From NCBI GenBank assembly GCA_035253825.1, contig DATFBM010000008.1:35373-99372 (forward strand): DNA of 64,000 bases, given 5' to 3'. This DNA comes from JACCTH01 sp035253825. GTDB lineage: Bacteria > Actinomycetota > Acidimicrobiia > Spongiisociales > ZC4RG35. The notes under the pieces were generated by a model. The model was not told where the DNA came from. It ran no database searches and saw only the letters and a list, made by a program, of their open reading frames with translations. Positions 1 through 8,533 of the stretch are shown here, piece by piece. Position 1 is the first letter of the stretch. Each line of letters begins with the position of its first letter. Made by a program: the position numbers and the translations under genes.

Positions 1-1
1 G

Positions 2-1519
2 GCTCGGACGGCATTCTTTCGACTCAGCCGGATGACTGCGGATGGTCTCAAAGAGCTCCGGGTGAAGCTCTTCGATCATCTCCACCGGCTCTCCATCCTC
101 CATGTGCAGGCTGAAAGGCGGGGAGCACTCGTATCCCGGGTGACGAGTGATATCACCACCATTCAGGAATTCATGGAGTGGGGAGGCGTGGGCATGCTGA
201 TCGGTGGAGCCCAGGTCATCCTCGCCCTCATCGTCATGTTCTTCTATCGCTGGCAACTGGCCGGACTGGTTCTCTTGGGAGTGATCGTCTACGTCGTGAT
301 GCTGCTCTTCTTCCAAAAGCTGCTCCAGAAGGCACATGACCAGGTGCGTGAGAAGGTCGCCGACTCGTTGTCGGTGATGGGCGAGACCATTACAGGACTT
401 CCGGTGATCAGGGCCCACGGCGTGGAAGCGACGACCCTCTCCCGGGTCCAAGCGACCCTCTCGACTCAGGTACGCGTGGAGCACCGAGCGTTCAAGCTTT
501 CGGCGCTCCTATTCGCATCGGCTGAGATCTTTGCTGCCGGCATCACCGCAACGGTGATTGGGGTTGGCGTTTTCCTCGGAGCTGCCGCCGGCACTTCAGC
601 CGGCGTGCTTCTGGCCTTCCTATTCCTGGTCAATCTGATGATCGACCCGGTGCAGACTTTGGTGGAAACGATCGATCAGGCGCAGCGGGCCGCCGCCGGC
701 CTCCGACGCGTGCTGCGGGTGCTTGACACGCCCATCGATATCCCGGATCCGATCGACGGGGCCGATCTCCCGTCAGGCCCGATGGGGATGCGCATGGCAA
801 ATGTGACTTACAGCTACCCCAAAGGGCCGCGGGTGCTCACTGGTGTCGATGTCGAAATCGCCGCCGGGCGCCGGGTGGCCGTCGTCGGCCAGACCGGCTC
901 GGGGAAGACCACCTTTACCAAATTGGTGACACGACTACTCGAGCCCGACGAGGGTCGCATCGAAATCGGAGGCATTCCCTTGAAGGAGATTCGCTTCTCC
1001 TCCTTGAGAAAGCGCGTGGCTTTCGTCCCACAGGAGGGCTTTCTCTTCAACACCTCCATCGCTGAAAACGTTCGGTACGGAGCGCCCGATGCAACCGATG
1101 AGGAGATACGAGAGGCTTTTTCTGAACTCGGTCTCGAGGCCTGGCTCGAACGGACGCCTGCTGGGCTGGAGACAGCCGTCGGGGAGCGAGGCTCCAACCT
1201 ATCCGCCGGGGAACGCCAGTTGGTGGCGCTGGCAAGAGCGTGGATAACAAACCCGGACTTGCTGGTGCTCGACGAGGCCACGTCCGCTGTCGACCCCTTT
1301 CTCGAGGTATCCCTTCGCCGCGCCATCGAACGCCTGACGAGCGGGCGCACGTCGATCACGGTGGCCCATCGACTCTCGACGGCGGAGGCCTCCGACGAGG
1401 TATTGGTCTTCGACCATGGCGGCCTTGTCGAGCGGGGCACCCATCAGGAATTGCTCGCCCGCAAAGGCGTCTACACCCGGCTCTACGCCGATTGGAATCG
1501 CGGCGCCAAAACCGCCTAA
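2..1519 (+). CDS. ABC exporter, fused permease and ATPase (5' partial)
   Basis: Membrane exporter half-transporter with an N-terminal transmembrane domain followed by an ATPase domain, acting at the cytoplasmic membrane; substrate unknown. The reading frame is open to the window edge and already reads like the start of the first cytoplasmic loop, so the true start lies upstream and 505 residues are visible. The ATPase half shows Walker A GQTGSGKTT (about residue 298), signature NLSAGERQL and Walker B LLVLDEATS, with the switch histidine in TVAHRLST. In this family such proteins dimerise, often with a neighbouring half-transporter that would be outside the window. A short palindromic repeat follows the stop directly. 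Confidence 0.93.
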   Translation, partial: ARTAFFRLSRMTADGLKELRVKLFDHLHRLSILHVQAERRGALVSRVTSDITTIQEFMEWGGVGMLIGGAQVILALIVMFFYRWQLAGLVLLGVIVYVVMLLFFQKLLQKAHDQVREKVADSLSVMGETITGLPVIRAHGVEATTLSRVQATLSTQVRVEHRAFKLSALLFASAEIFAAGITATVIGVGVFLGAAAGTSAGVLLAFLFLVNLMIDPVQTLVETIDQAQRAAAGLRRVLRVLDTPIDIPDPIDGADLPSGPMGMRMANVTYSYPKGPRVLTGVDVEIAAGRRVAVVGQTGSGKTTFTKLVTRLLEPDEGRIEIGGIPLKEIRFSSLRKRVAFVPQEGFLFNTSIAENVRYGAPDATDEEIREAFSELGLEAWLERTPAGLETAVGERGSNLSAGERQLVALARAWITNPDLLVLDEATSAVDPFLEVSLRRAIERLTSGRTSITVAHRLSTAEASDEVLVFDHGGLVERGTHQELLARKGVYTRLYADWNRGAKTA

Positions 1520-1523
1520 CCAC

Positions 1524-1560
1524 CGAACCCAGGGTTCGCGGCCGCGTCCAGCGCGGATAA
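1524..1560. repeat. Double-palindrome repeat, copy 1
   Basis: Two adjacent palindromes, CGAACCCAGGGTTCG (1524-1538) and CCGCGTCCAGCGCGG (1542-1556), followed by ATAA. The same two blocks occur in reverse order and orientation at 27202-27239. This copy starts four bases after the ABC exporter stop, so it may act as a terminator hairpin or be a dispersed intergenic repeat. Confidence 0.6.
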
Positions 1561-1581
1561 AGGTCGGCAGAATGAAACGGA

Positions 1582-2499
1582 ATGCGACGGCTGCTGATCG
1601 ACACCGACACCGCCTCCGACGATGCGGTCGCTCTGGTGCTCGCCCTCCGACACCCAGGTGTCCAAGTTGAGGCGATCACGGTGGTGGCTGGCAACGTTCC
1701 TCTCGAACAGGCGGTGCAGAACGCCCTCTTTACCGTCGAGTTGTGCGCTTCGCGGGTACCGGTTCACACCGGCGCCGCACGTCCTCTAACCCGGCCGCTC
1801 GAGACGGCTCAGTTCGTCCATGGGGAGGACGGTATGGCCGACATCGGTCTTCCTCTTGTAGGCCGAACCCCGCATCCCGGTGAGGCAGTCGACGTCATCT
1901 CCGCGACCATCAACCGACACCCTGGGCAAATCACGATGGTCACGCTAGGGCCTCTGACCAACGTGGCGACCGCCCTCATGAGAGAACCTTCCCTGGCGAG
2001 CAAAGTCGCCGAGTGCGTGATCATGGGCGGCACAGGACAGGGACCTGGGAACGTCACCGACAACGCCGAATACAACATCTGGGTTGACCCCGAGGCGGCC
2101 AGGGCGGTTTTCGCCTCAGGTATGCCCATCACGCTCGTCGGTTGGGACATCTCCTGTAAGTACGCCACCTTCGGACCAGATGCAGCACGGGAGTTGCGAA
2201 ACATCGGCACCGAGCTCGCCCGCTTTTGCATCGACATCCAGGCAACGGTCAATAGGTACGCCACTGAGGTATCGGGCCTGGAGGGATTCGACCTTCCGGA
2301 TCCCATTGCGATGGCAATCGCCCTCGATCCCCGCATTGCCACCCGGACGCAGAAGGTCCATGTCTTGGTCGGAACCGAAGACAGCGATCGGGGGGCGACG
2401 CAAGTCGATCCATCGCATCCGCCGAATGTCGATATGGTGGAGGAGGCCGATCGCGAGCTTTTCCTCCAGATGCTGCGACGAGTCCTAAGCCCGGCTTAA
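1582..2499 (+). CDS. Inosine-uridine preferring nucleoside hydrolase family protein
   Basis: Cytoplasmic nucleoside hydrolase that cleaves the N-glycosidic bond of ribonucleosides to free base and ribose for salvage. The 305-residue length fits the family. The N-terminal Asp cluster DTDTASDD (residues 6-13) supplies the calcium ligands; a second conserved block reads NAEYNIWVDPEAA near residue 157, and a C-terminal D-containing segment follows. The gene converges with the LigD polymerase gene and overlaps it by four bases at the stop codons. An in-frame alternative start is not obvious; the ATG at 1582 begins right at the strand leading to the Asp motif. Exact base preference cannot be read from sequence. 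Confidence 0.9.
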   Translation: MRRLLIDTDTASDDAVALVLALRHPGVQVEAITVVAGNVPLEQAVQNALFTVELCASRVPVHTGAARPLTRPLETAQFVHGEDGMADIGLPLVGRTPHPGEAVDVISATINRHPGQITMVTLGPLTNVATALMREPSLASKVAECVIMGGTGQGPGNVTDNAEYNIWVDPEAARAVFASGMPITLVGWDISCKYATFGPDAARELRNIGTELARFCIDIQATVNRYATEVSGLEGFDLPDPIAMAIALDPRIATRTQKVHVLVGTEDSDRGATQVDPSHPPNVDMVEEADRELFLQMLRRVLSPA

Positions 2500-3404
2500 C
2501 TCCGACCGAACCGATCGAACTCCGGTAGGTCGACACCGGTCCGAGCAATCATTTCCTCCATTGCCGTCACCGCCGGCGCCAGGTCGATCGGCTTGGCGTC
2601 AGCCCAGGGATTGGCGTTCAGCTCAAGCTGGCGTAACCGGAATTCGTCGGGCGTGGTGTTGTCCAGAGCCTTCCAGTCGATGGGCATGGCGATGGGGGCT
2701 CCCGGGCGAGGGCGCAGAGAGTAGGGACAGACCGCCGTGGGGCCGAAGTGATTGCGCATCCAGTCGACGAACACCCTGCCTTTGCGCTCCTTTTTCAAAA
2801 ACTCAACCGTCATTTGCTCGGGGTGGGCCTGGGCGAGGAGGGTGGCCACCGCCTGTGCGAACCGGCCCATCTCGTCGAAGCCGATGGTCGGTCTGAGGTC
2901 GGTGACCAGGTGGAAACCCTTCGAGCCCGAGGTCATCACCCAGGTGGGCACGTCCAGGGCTGCGAGAAACTCCGCTGTGGCGCGAGCGGCGTATCGAACG
3001 CCATCGAGGTCGCCTTCCGAGGGATCGAGGTCGAAGACCATTCGATCCGGGTGCTCGAGACGCGAGGCTCGAAACCCAGGAATGTGAAAGGTGATGGTGT
3101 TTTGGTTGGCAAGGTAAGCGAGGCCCATTTCGTCACGGATGACGGGGTATTTCACGGTCCCATCTTGTTTGGCGAGTTCGATCCGATCGATGTAGTCCGG
3201 AAACCCCTTACCGGCATGTTTCTGCATGAATCCCTGTTTCTCGATCCCCTGCGGAAAGCGCTGGATGGTCAAGGGGCGGTCGATCAGATGCGGAAGCATT
3301 GCACCGGCCACGCGGTGGTAATACTCGGCGACCTCACCTTTGGTCACCCCCGAATCGGGGTAGAGCACCTTCTCGGGGTGAGATACGGCAACCAGAGAAG
3401 GCAT
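2496..3404 (-). CDS. Stand-alone LigD-type polymerase/primase domain protein
   Basis: Archaeo-eukaryotic primase-fold polymerase like the polymerase domain of DNA ligase D, which fills ends during Ku-dependent non-homologous end joining. Only this domain is present (302 residues), with no ligase or phosphoesterase part. Visible family motifs are the N-terminal HPEKVLYPDSGVTKGEV, the catalytic acidic pair VFDLDPSEG (around residue 125) and the SGSKGFHLVTDL block. The ATG at 3404 is chosen because it lies just before the conserved segment; another ATG lies five codons upstream. It is divergent from kgd with only 23 bases between starts. Neither ku nor a ligase is seen in the window. Confidence 0.9.
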   Translation of the reverse strand: MPSLVAVSHPEKVLYPDSGVTKGEVAEYYHRVAGAMLPHLIDRPLTIQRFPQGIEKQGFMQKHAGKGFPDYIDRIELAKQDGTVKYPVIRDEMGLAYLANQNTITFHIPGFRASRLEHPDRMVFDLDPSEGDLDGVRYAARATAEFLAALDVPTWVMTSGSKGFHLVTDLRPTIGFDEMGRFAQAVATLLAQAHPEQMTVEFLKKERKGRVFVDWMRNHFGPTAVCPYSLRPRPGAPIAMPIDWKALDNTTPDEFRLRQLELNANPWADAKPIDLAPAVTAMEEMIARTGVDLPEFDRFGRS

Positions 3405-3427
3405 TCTCCCACCTAGCATCCCTGAGG

Positions 3428-6400
3428 GTGAGCGACACCGAGGTGCCGGGGCTCGAGCCCGCGGCGTTTGGCTCCAATTTGTGGATGGTGGACGAGATCT
3501 ACCAACGATTTCTCGAGGATCCGGAGTCGGTCTCGGAGGCGTGGCGGGCCTACTTCAACGGCGAGGCACCCTCAGAATCGACGGTCGCCCGACCCCCGGC
3601 GGCAGAGGCGAGCCCAACGCCTCCAACCATCGCTGAAGCGAAAGCACCCACGGTCGAGCCTGTCACTTCGCCGCCTCAAACACGGGCTCCTGCCCCTGCG
3701 CCAGCGCAGACAGAAGCGCCAGCCAAGCCCGCCCCGGACACGGTCCTGCTTCGCGGAGCCGCGGCAGTGGTGGCCGAGCGAATGGAAGCGAGCCGTGAGC
3801 TTCCCACCGCAACGTCGGTCCGCAATGTCCCGGCGAAGTTGCTCGAGGTCAACCGCCTCATCATCAACAATCAGCTCAAGCGGCTGACACAAGGCGGCAA
3901 GATCAGCTTTACCCACCTCATCGGCTATGCCGTGACGCGGGCGTTCAAGGAGTTGCCGCATCTCAACGTTGCGTTCGCCGAGATCGACGGCAAGCCCCAC
4001 CTCGTTCGGTACCCCCACGTCAACCTCGGCCTGGCAATCGACGTCGAGCGCAAAGATGGCTCGCGGGGTCTGGTGGTCCCCAATATCAAGGAGGCCGACA
4101 CTCTCGACTTCCGCTCGTTCTGGCTCAAATACGAGGAGTTGGTCGATAAGGCTCGCTCCAATCGATTGGCGCCTGACGAATTCGCCGGGACCACGGTCAC
4201 CCTCACCAATCCCGGCACCATCGGCACCGTCCAGAGCGTTCCGCGCCTGATGCCCGATCAGGGGGTGATCGTCGGAGTCGGCGCCATCGCCTATCCCCCT
4301 GAGTTCCAGGCCGCCGACGCCGGCTTTATCGCTCGCCAAGGAATCGGCCGGGTTTTGACGCTGACCTCCACGTACGACCATCGCGTGATCCAAGGGGCGC
4401 AATCGGGAGAGTTGCTTGCCCGGGTTCACGAACTCCTGTTGGGTGAAGGCGGCTTCTATGACGAGGTTTTCGCCGCACTTTCGATTCCTTACACACCGGC
4501 GCGGTGGGCAGTTGACGACAACCCGCCGGTCGGGAGTCCTCGCTGGGCCGAAAAGCAGGCCAACGTCTTCCGGCTCATCAATGCCTTCCGGGTACGGGGT
4601 CACCTGATTGCTGATCTGGACCCACTTCGCCAGTACCCACCCCGCCTCTACTCCGAGCTCGATCCTCTTTTCTACGGGCTGACCATCTGGGACCTCGATC
4701 GCGAGTTCGCCACCGGTGGCATCGATGGTGCCCAGATGATGACTCTGGCCAAGATCCTCGCCCGACTTCGTGACGCCTACTGCCGCACAGCCGGGATCGA
4801 GTACATGCATATGCAGGAGACCGAGCAAAAACGATGGATCCAAGAACGGTGCGAGGTGCCTCGGACCGAGCTTGACCGCGAGGAAAAGATCCGCATCCTG
4901 AGGAAGCTCAACCAAGCCGAGGCCTTCGAGAAGTTCCTCCACACCAAGTACGTCGGACACAAGCGCTTCGGCCTCGAGGGCTCCGAATCTGTCATTCCGA
5001 TGCTCGACTCCTTGATATCTGCCGCGGCCTTGGACGGTTTGGAGGATGTGGTCATCGGGATGGCGCACCGCGGCCGGCTCAACATCCTCGCCAACGTCAT
5101 CGGTAAGAGCTACGGCAAGATCTTCCGCGAGTTCGAGGGGGACCTCGACCCCGAGACCACAGGCGGCTCTGGCGATGTCAAGTATCACCTCGGCGCGTCC
5201 GGCAAGTACGAGACCGCAGACGGTTCCATCATCGGTGTCCAGTTGGTCGCCAACCCAAGCCACCTCGAGGCGGTGGATCCGGTCCTGGAGGGAGTGGTGC
5301 GGGCCAAACAGGAGAAGAGAGGCCCCAGCGGACACACCCAGGTCCTTCCTGTGCTCATCCATGGGGATGCCGCCTTCGCCGGACAAGGGGTGGTCGCGGA
5401 GGTGTTCAACCTCTCTCAGCTGCGCGGCTACCGCACCGGGGGAACGGTTCACATCGTGATCAATAACCAGGTGGGCTTCACCACCTCGACCCTCGACGCC
5501 CGGTCCTCGTTCTACGCCACCGATGTGGCCAAGACGGTGGCGGCTCCCATCATCCATGTGAACGGCGACGATCCCGAAGCGGTGGTGCGGGTGGCTCGTC
5601 TGGCTTTTGCCTTTCGCCAGGCATTTCATCGTGACGTGGTCATCGACATGATCTGCTACCGCCGTCGCGGCCATAACGAAGGCGACGAGCCTTCGTACAC
5701 CCAGCCGCTCATGTACAAGTTGATCGATCAGAAACGACCGGTGCGCACGCTCTACCTCGAGCGCCTAGTAGCGATGGGCGAGATCTCGATGGAAGAGGGC
5801 GAAGGGCTGTTGGCCGAGTTCTCCGACCTCTTGAACAATGCGTTTCAGGAAACCAGGAATTCGGCCCCGGTCGAGCGGCCGAGCCAGGTGCGACCGATGT
5901 CTGACGAGGAGCCGGAGACGTCGGTCGAGAGAGCCGAGCTTGTCGACATCCTCGCATATCTGACCTCCCCACCGGCCGATTTCGTCATCCATCCCAAGCT
6001 GCGCCGGGTCCTGGACGAGCGAGCCGCCACCTTCGAGAACGGAATCGTCGACTGGGGGACCGCCGAGGCTCTAGCCCTGGGCTCGCTCGCCCGACAGGGC
6101 GTCCCCGTCCGGCTGGCGGGCGAGGATTCGAGGCGAGGAACCTTCAGCCACCGCCACGCCGAATTGACTTCCTACGACACCGGGACGGAGTGGACTCCGC
6201 TCCAACTGTTGACGGCCGGCACCACCCGGGTTCGGATCGTTGACTCACTTCTCTCCGAATTCGCGGCCGTCGGCTTCGAATACGGCTACTCGGTGGAATG
6301 GAACGATGCCTTCGTCGCCTGGGAAGCTCAGTTCGGTGACTTTGCCAACGGTGCCCAGGTGATCATCGACCAGTTCCTCGCCGCCGGGGAAGCGAAGTGG

Positions 6401-7066
6401 GGCCAACAGTCCGGTCTTGTTCTCCTTCTCCCGCACGGCTACGAGGGTCAAGGGCCCGAGCACTCGAGCGGTCGCATCGAGCGCTTCCTGGGGCTTTGTG
6501 CCGACGAGAACATGAGGGTGGTCGTCCCGTCGACGACCGGTCAATATTTCCATCTGCTTCGCCGGCAGGCGCTGATGAGACCTCGTAAGCCGTTGATCGT
6601 CTTCACTCCGAAGTCGCTCTTGCGAACCAAGGAATCGTTCTCGCCCACCGAGGTCATGAGCAGCGGGGCCTTCGAACCAGTACTCGAGGACGACGTGGCG
6701 ACCAACAATGCCCGCCGACTGGTCCTCTGCTCAGGCAAGGTGTACCACGACCTGGCCCGGTTTCGGTCCGAGGTCAAGGCCGAGGACGTCGCCATCGTCC
6801 GTCTCGCCCAGCTCTATCCCATTGAGGGCCGTCGCCTCGCCGATCTCGCTCGCCGCCATCCCGAGGCGGCGGTGATCTGGTGCCAGGAAGAGCCGCAGAA
6901 CATGGGGGCCTACCGATTTCTGCTTGCCCACCTCGAGGCCGCTTTTGGCCGGGAGATCACCTACGCAGGGAGGGACCCATCCGCTTCACCGGCCACTGGG
7001 TCCGCTCGGGCCCACGCCGAGGAGCAAGAGAGGCTGGTGCGCAGAGCGATCGGTGCCTTGCAGTAA
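3428..7066 (+). CDS. kgd: Multifunctional 2-oxoglutarate decarboxylase/dehydrogenase E1-E2 (Kgd type)
   Basis: Thiamine-diphosphate enzyme of the citric acid cycle in Actinobacteria, combining a 2-oxoglutarate decarboxylase/E1 unit with an E2 acyltransferase unit. The 1212-residue product has a short N-terminal segment FGSNLWMVDEIYQRFLEDP, an Ala/Pro-rich linker to about residue 115, an E2 catalytic domain with the active-site His in TYDHRVIQG (about residue 317), then the E1 domain with its ThDP-binding region GDAAFAGQGVV and NNQVGFTT (about residues 645-685). The GTG at 3428 is preferred because the conserved N-terminal helix starts only a few residues later, and longer starts run antisense through the LigD gene. 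No lipoyl domain is visible, as is usual for this type. Confidence 0.95.
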   Translation: MSDTEVPGLEPAAFGSNLWMVDEIYQRFLEDPESVSEAWRAYFNGEAPSESTVARPPAAEASPTPPTIAEAKAPTVEPVTSPPQTRAPAPAPAQTEAPAKPAPDTVLLRGAAAVVAERMEASRELPTATSVRNVPAKLLEVNRLIINNQLKRLTQGGKISFTHLIGYAVTRAFKELPHLNVAFAEIDGKPHLVRYPHVNLGLAIDVERKDGSRGLVVPNIKEADTLDFRSFWLKYEELVDKARSNRLAPDEFAGTTVTLTNPGTIGTVQSVPRLMPDQGVIVGVGAIAYPPEFQAADAGFIARQGIGRVLTLTSTYDHRVIQGAQSGELLARVHELLLGEGGFYDEVFAALSIPYTPARWAVDDNPPVGSPRWAEKQANVFRLINAFRVRGHLIADLDPLRQYPPRLYSELDPLFYGLTIWDLDREFATGGIDGAQMMTLAKILARLRDAYCRTAGIEYMHMQETEQKRWIQERCEVPRTELDREEKIRILRKLNQAEAFEKFLHTKYVGHKRFGLEGSESVIPMLDSLISAAALDGLEDVVIGMAHRGRLNILANVIGKSYGKIFREFEGDLDPETTGGSGDVKYHLGASGKYETADGSIIGVQLVANPSHLEAVDPVLEGVVRAKQEKRGPSGHTQVLPVLIHGDAAFAGQGVVAEVFNLSQLRGYRTGGTVHIVINNQVGFTTSTLDARSSFYATDVAKTVAAPIIHVNGDDPEAVVRVARLAFAFRQAFHRDVVIDMICYRRRGHNEGDEPSYTQPLMYKLIDQKRPVRTLYLERLVAMGEISMEEGEGLLAEFSDLLNNAFQETRNSAPVERPSQVRPMSDEEPETSVERAELVDILAYLTSPPADFVIHPKLRRVLDERAATFENGIVDWGTAEALALGSLARQGVPVRLAGEDSRRGTFSHRHAELTSYDTGTEWTPLQLLTAGTTRVRIVDSLLSEFAAVGFEYGYSVEWNDAFVAWEAQFGDFANGAQVIIDQFLAAGEAKWGQQSGLVLLLPHGYEGQGPEHSSGRIERFLGLCADENMRVVVPSTTGQYFHLLRRQALMRPRKPLIVFTPKSLLRTKESFSPTEVMSSGAFEPVLEDDVATNNARRLVLCSGKVYHDLARFRSEVKAEDVAIVRLAQLYPIEGRRLADLARRHPEAAVIWCQEEPQNMGAYRFLLAHLEAAFGREITYAGRDPSASPATGSARAHAEEQERLVRRAIGALQ

Positions 7067-7368
7067 TTCGGTAACAACCAAGGTGAGCGGGAGACTTGAC
7101 TTGCCAAAGGGAGAGTCTTCCGGCCGGGGAGTACCGGGGGATCAGCCGGAGCGATCCGGGGAACTGGAGAAACTCCGGGGAGATCCGGAGGGAACGGCAT
7201 CCGAGGGATTTGGAGACTCGGCGGTTGGGGCAGCCGTATCCGGAGAAATCCGGAGGGAACGGCATCCGAGGGATCTGGAGAACTCGGAAGAGAATGCCGT
7301 CCCCTCCGGATCTCCATTATGGCCGGTTCCGGGGCCGACCGGACTCCGCCCGCGGGCCTATTCGGCCT
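7067..7368. repeat. Structured repeat-rich gap between convergent genes
   Basis: A 302-base gap without a credible gene, between the stops of kgd and the convergent NUDIX gene. It holds a direct repeat of about 39 bases (7183-7221 and 7248-7287, nearly identical, sharing ATCCGGAGGGAACGGCAT) and an inverted third copy (7292-7315 against 7179-7202, 22 of 24 positions). Upstream, 7130-7180 is built from similar GGAG/ATCCGGGG units. The inverted arms could pair around the central copy, so the block may act as a bidirectional terminator or belong to a dispersed repeat family. Confidence 0.7.
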
Positions 7369-8244
7369 TTAGTCGGGGGGCGGCCAATAGCGACCGCGAC
7401 GAAACTCGCCGGCTCGAACCTCAATTTCCCAGGTCGATCCCTTCTTGCATTCGAAAGCCGACTTCAAGGTCATTCCGTGGCGTGTCATCCAATCGAGAAG
7501 TGCGGGGATTACGTCGCCGTGTGAGCAGAGGATGGAGCTGGTGCCCGCCAATTCCTTGCACAAATCGCGGGCTCCCTTGAACCCCTCGCCCTCGGCGAGC
7601 TCGTCCCGTTCCTCGATCTCGATGCCGAGCTTGTCTGCCAAAGGCTCGACAGTCTGACGGCACCTCACGTAGGGGCTGGTCAGTATGCGGTCGATGGGAT
7701 GAACGGCCAACGTCCTCGCTAGGCCAAGTGCTTGCTTTTCACCGCGGCTGCTGAGGGGGCGGAGGCGGTCGTCTTTCTTCCAGTCGGAGCGACTACCGGC
7801 AGCGGCGTGACGGACCAAGAAGAGCGTCCCGGTGGACAGCTGAGCTTCCGAATCAGCGCCGGAGAGGATCTCTTTTTCCTTGCCGTAGGTGAGCTTGCCT
7901 AAAGCCTCAGCGATTCCCAGCCACTGGAGATCGTCAACTTCGTCGTTAGGTTGGAAGTCGGTCGTTCGCAATGCCCGCATCGCGAACCAATGGACGAGCT
8001 TTTCTCCTGCTTGGACGGGGTATCGACTGACTCCTATAGAACCGATCAGCCGAGCCTCGACTCCGGTCTCTTCCCTCACCTCCCGTAAAGCCGTCTGGGC
8101 GGGTGTTTCACCCGGGTCCGATTTCCCCTTGGGCAGCGTCCAATCGTCATAACGCTGGCGATGAATCACCAAGACCTCCGGCCCGGTCGCGCTCGGGCGC
8201 AGGACCACGCCTCCGGCAGCTATGACCAGGTCAGGCTCGGACAT
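7369..8244 (-). CDS. NUDIX hydrolase fused to histidine phosphatase (MutT1-like)
   Basis: A 291-residue two-domain hydrolase. The N-terminal NUDIX domain carries a full box of the form GX5EX7REVREETGV (GKSDPGETPAQTALREVREE, residues 40-59). The C-terminal histidine phosphatase (SixA/phosphoglycerate-mutase fold) shows FLVRHAAAG near residue 143 and a second histidine in SHGD. Mycobacterial MutT1 has this architecture and hydrolyses 8-oxo-GTP/8-oxo-GDP and diadenosine polyphosphates; that role is inferred here. It is the last of a co-directional run with the small zinc-ribbon gene and the E1 gene, with 24 bases to the former. Confidence 0.92.
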   Translation of the reverse strand: MSEPDLVIAAGGVVLRPSATGPEVLVIHRQRYDDWTLPKGKSDPGETPAQTALREVREETGVEARLIGSIGVSRYPVQAGEKLVHWFAMRALRTTDFQPNDEVDDLQWLGIAEALGKLTYGKEKEILSGADSEAQLSTGTLFLVRHAAAGSRSDWKKDDRLRPLSSRGEKQALGLARTLAVHPIDRILTSPYVRCRQTVEPLADKLGIEIEERDELAEGEGFKGARDLCKELAGTSSILCSHGDVIPALLDWMTRHGMTLKSAFECKKGSTWEIEVRAGEFRRGRYWPPPD

Positions 8245-8268
8245 CGAGGCCCCCAGCGTACGTATTCG

Positions 8269-8490
8269 TCAACGAACCGGATTATTGATGCTGGGACGAT
8301 CAAGGCCGAAACCACCCTTGCGTGAGGCGGTGACCGCGGTGAGGTCCACGCTCAGTGCTCCGCAGAAGCGGCAAACGCGCCTGATGATGCCTCCACCCGC
8401 TTCGTTCCCCGGACCGAAGCGATGGCGCCCCTCGCGACAGGCCGCCAGCCCTCGCCGCCGCGAGGCGGTGTGCCGTGGAACACGTGGCAT
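8269..8490 (-). CDS. Small putative zinc-ribbon protein
   Basis: A 73-residue basic protein with a likely metal-binding pattern: C18 and H22 in CREGRHRFG, then the knuckle CRFCG (about residues 40-44). The following DLT is a common ending of such ribbons. It sits 43 bases after the E1 gene and 24 bases before the NUDIX gene on the same strand, so it may be co-transcribed. The spacing of metal ligands and the position in a run of same-strand genes support coding, but I cannot name a family and the start could lie further inside. Confidence 0.55.
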   Translation of the reverse strand: MPRVPRHTASRRRGLAACREGRHRFGPGNEAGGGIIRRVCRFCGALSVDLTAVTASRKGGFGLDRPSINNPVR

Positions 8491-8533
8491 GGCTAGAGAT
8501 TAAACGGGGGGAAAGCGGGAAAACCAGACTTAT

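Noticed and set aside
3572..5674. 700-codon open frame on the minus strand
   Set aside because: It lies wholly antisense to kgd, whose domains are intact; high GC leaves the opposite frame open by codon bias.
7183..7287. CRISPR-like repeat pair
   Set aside because: Only two direct copies and one inverted copy, with a spacer that resembles the repeat, and no cas genes nearby.
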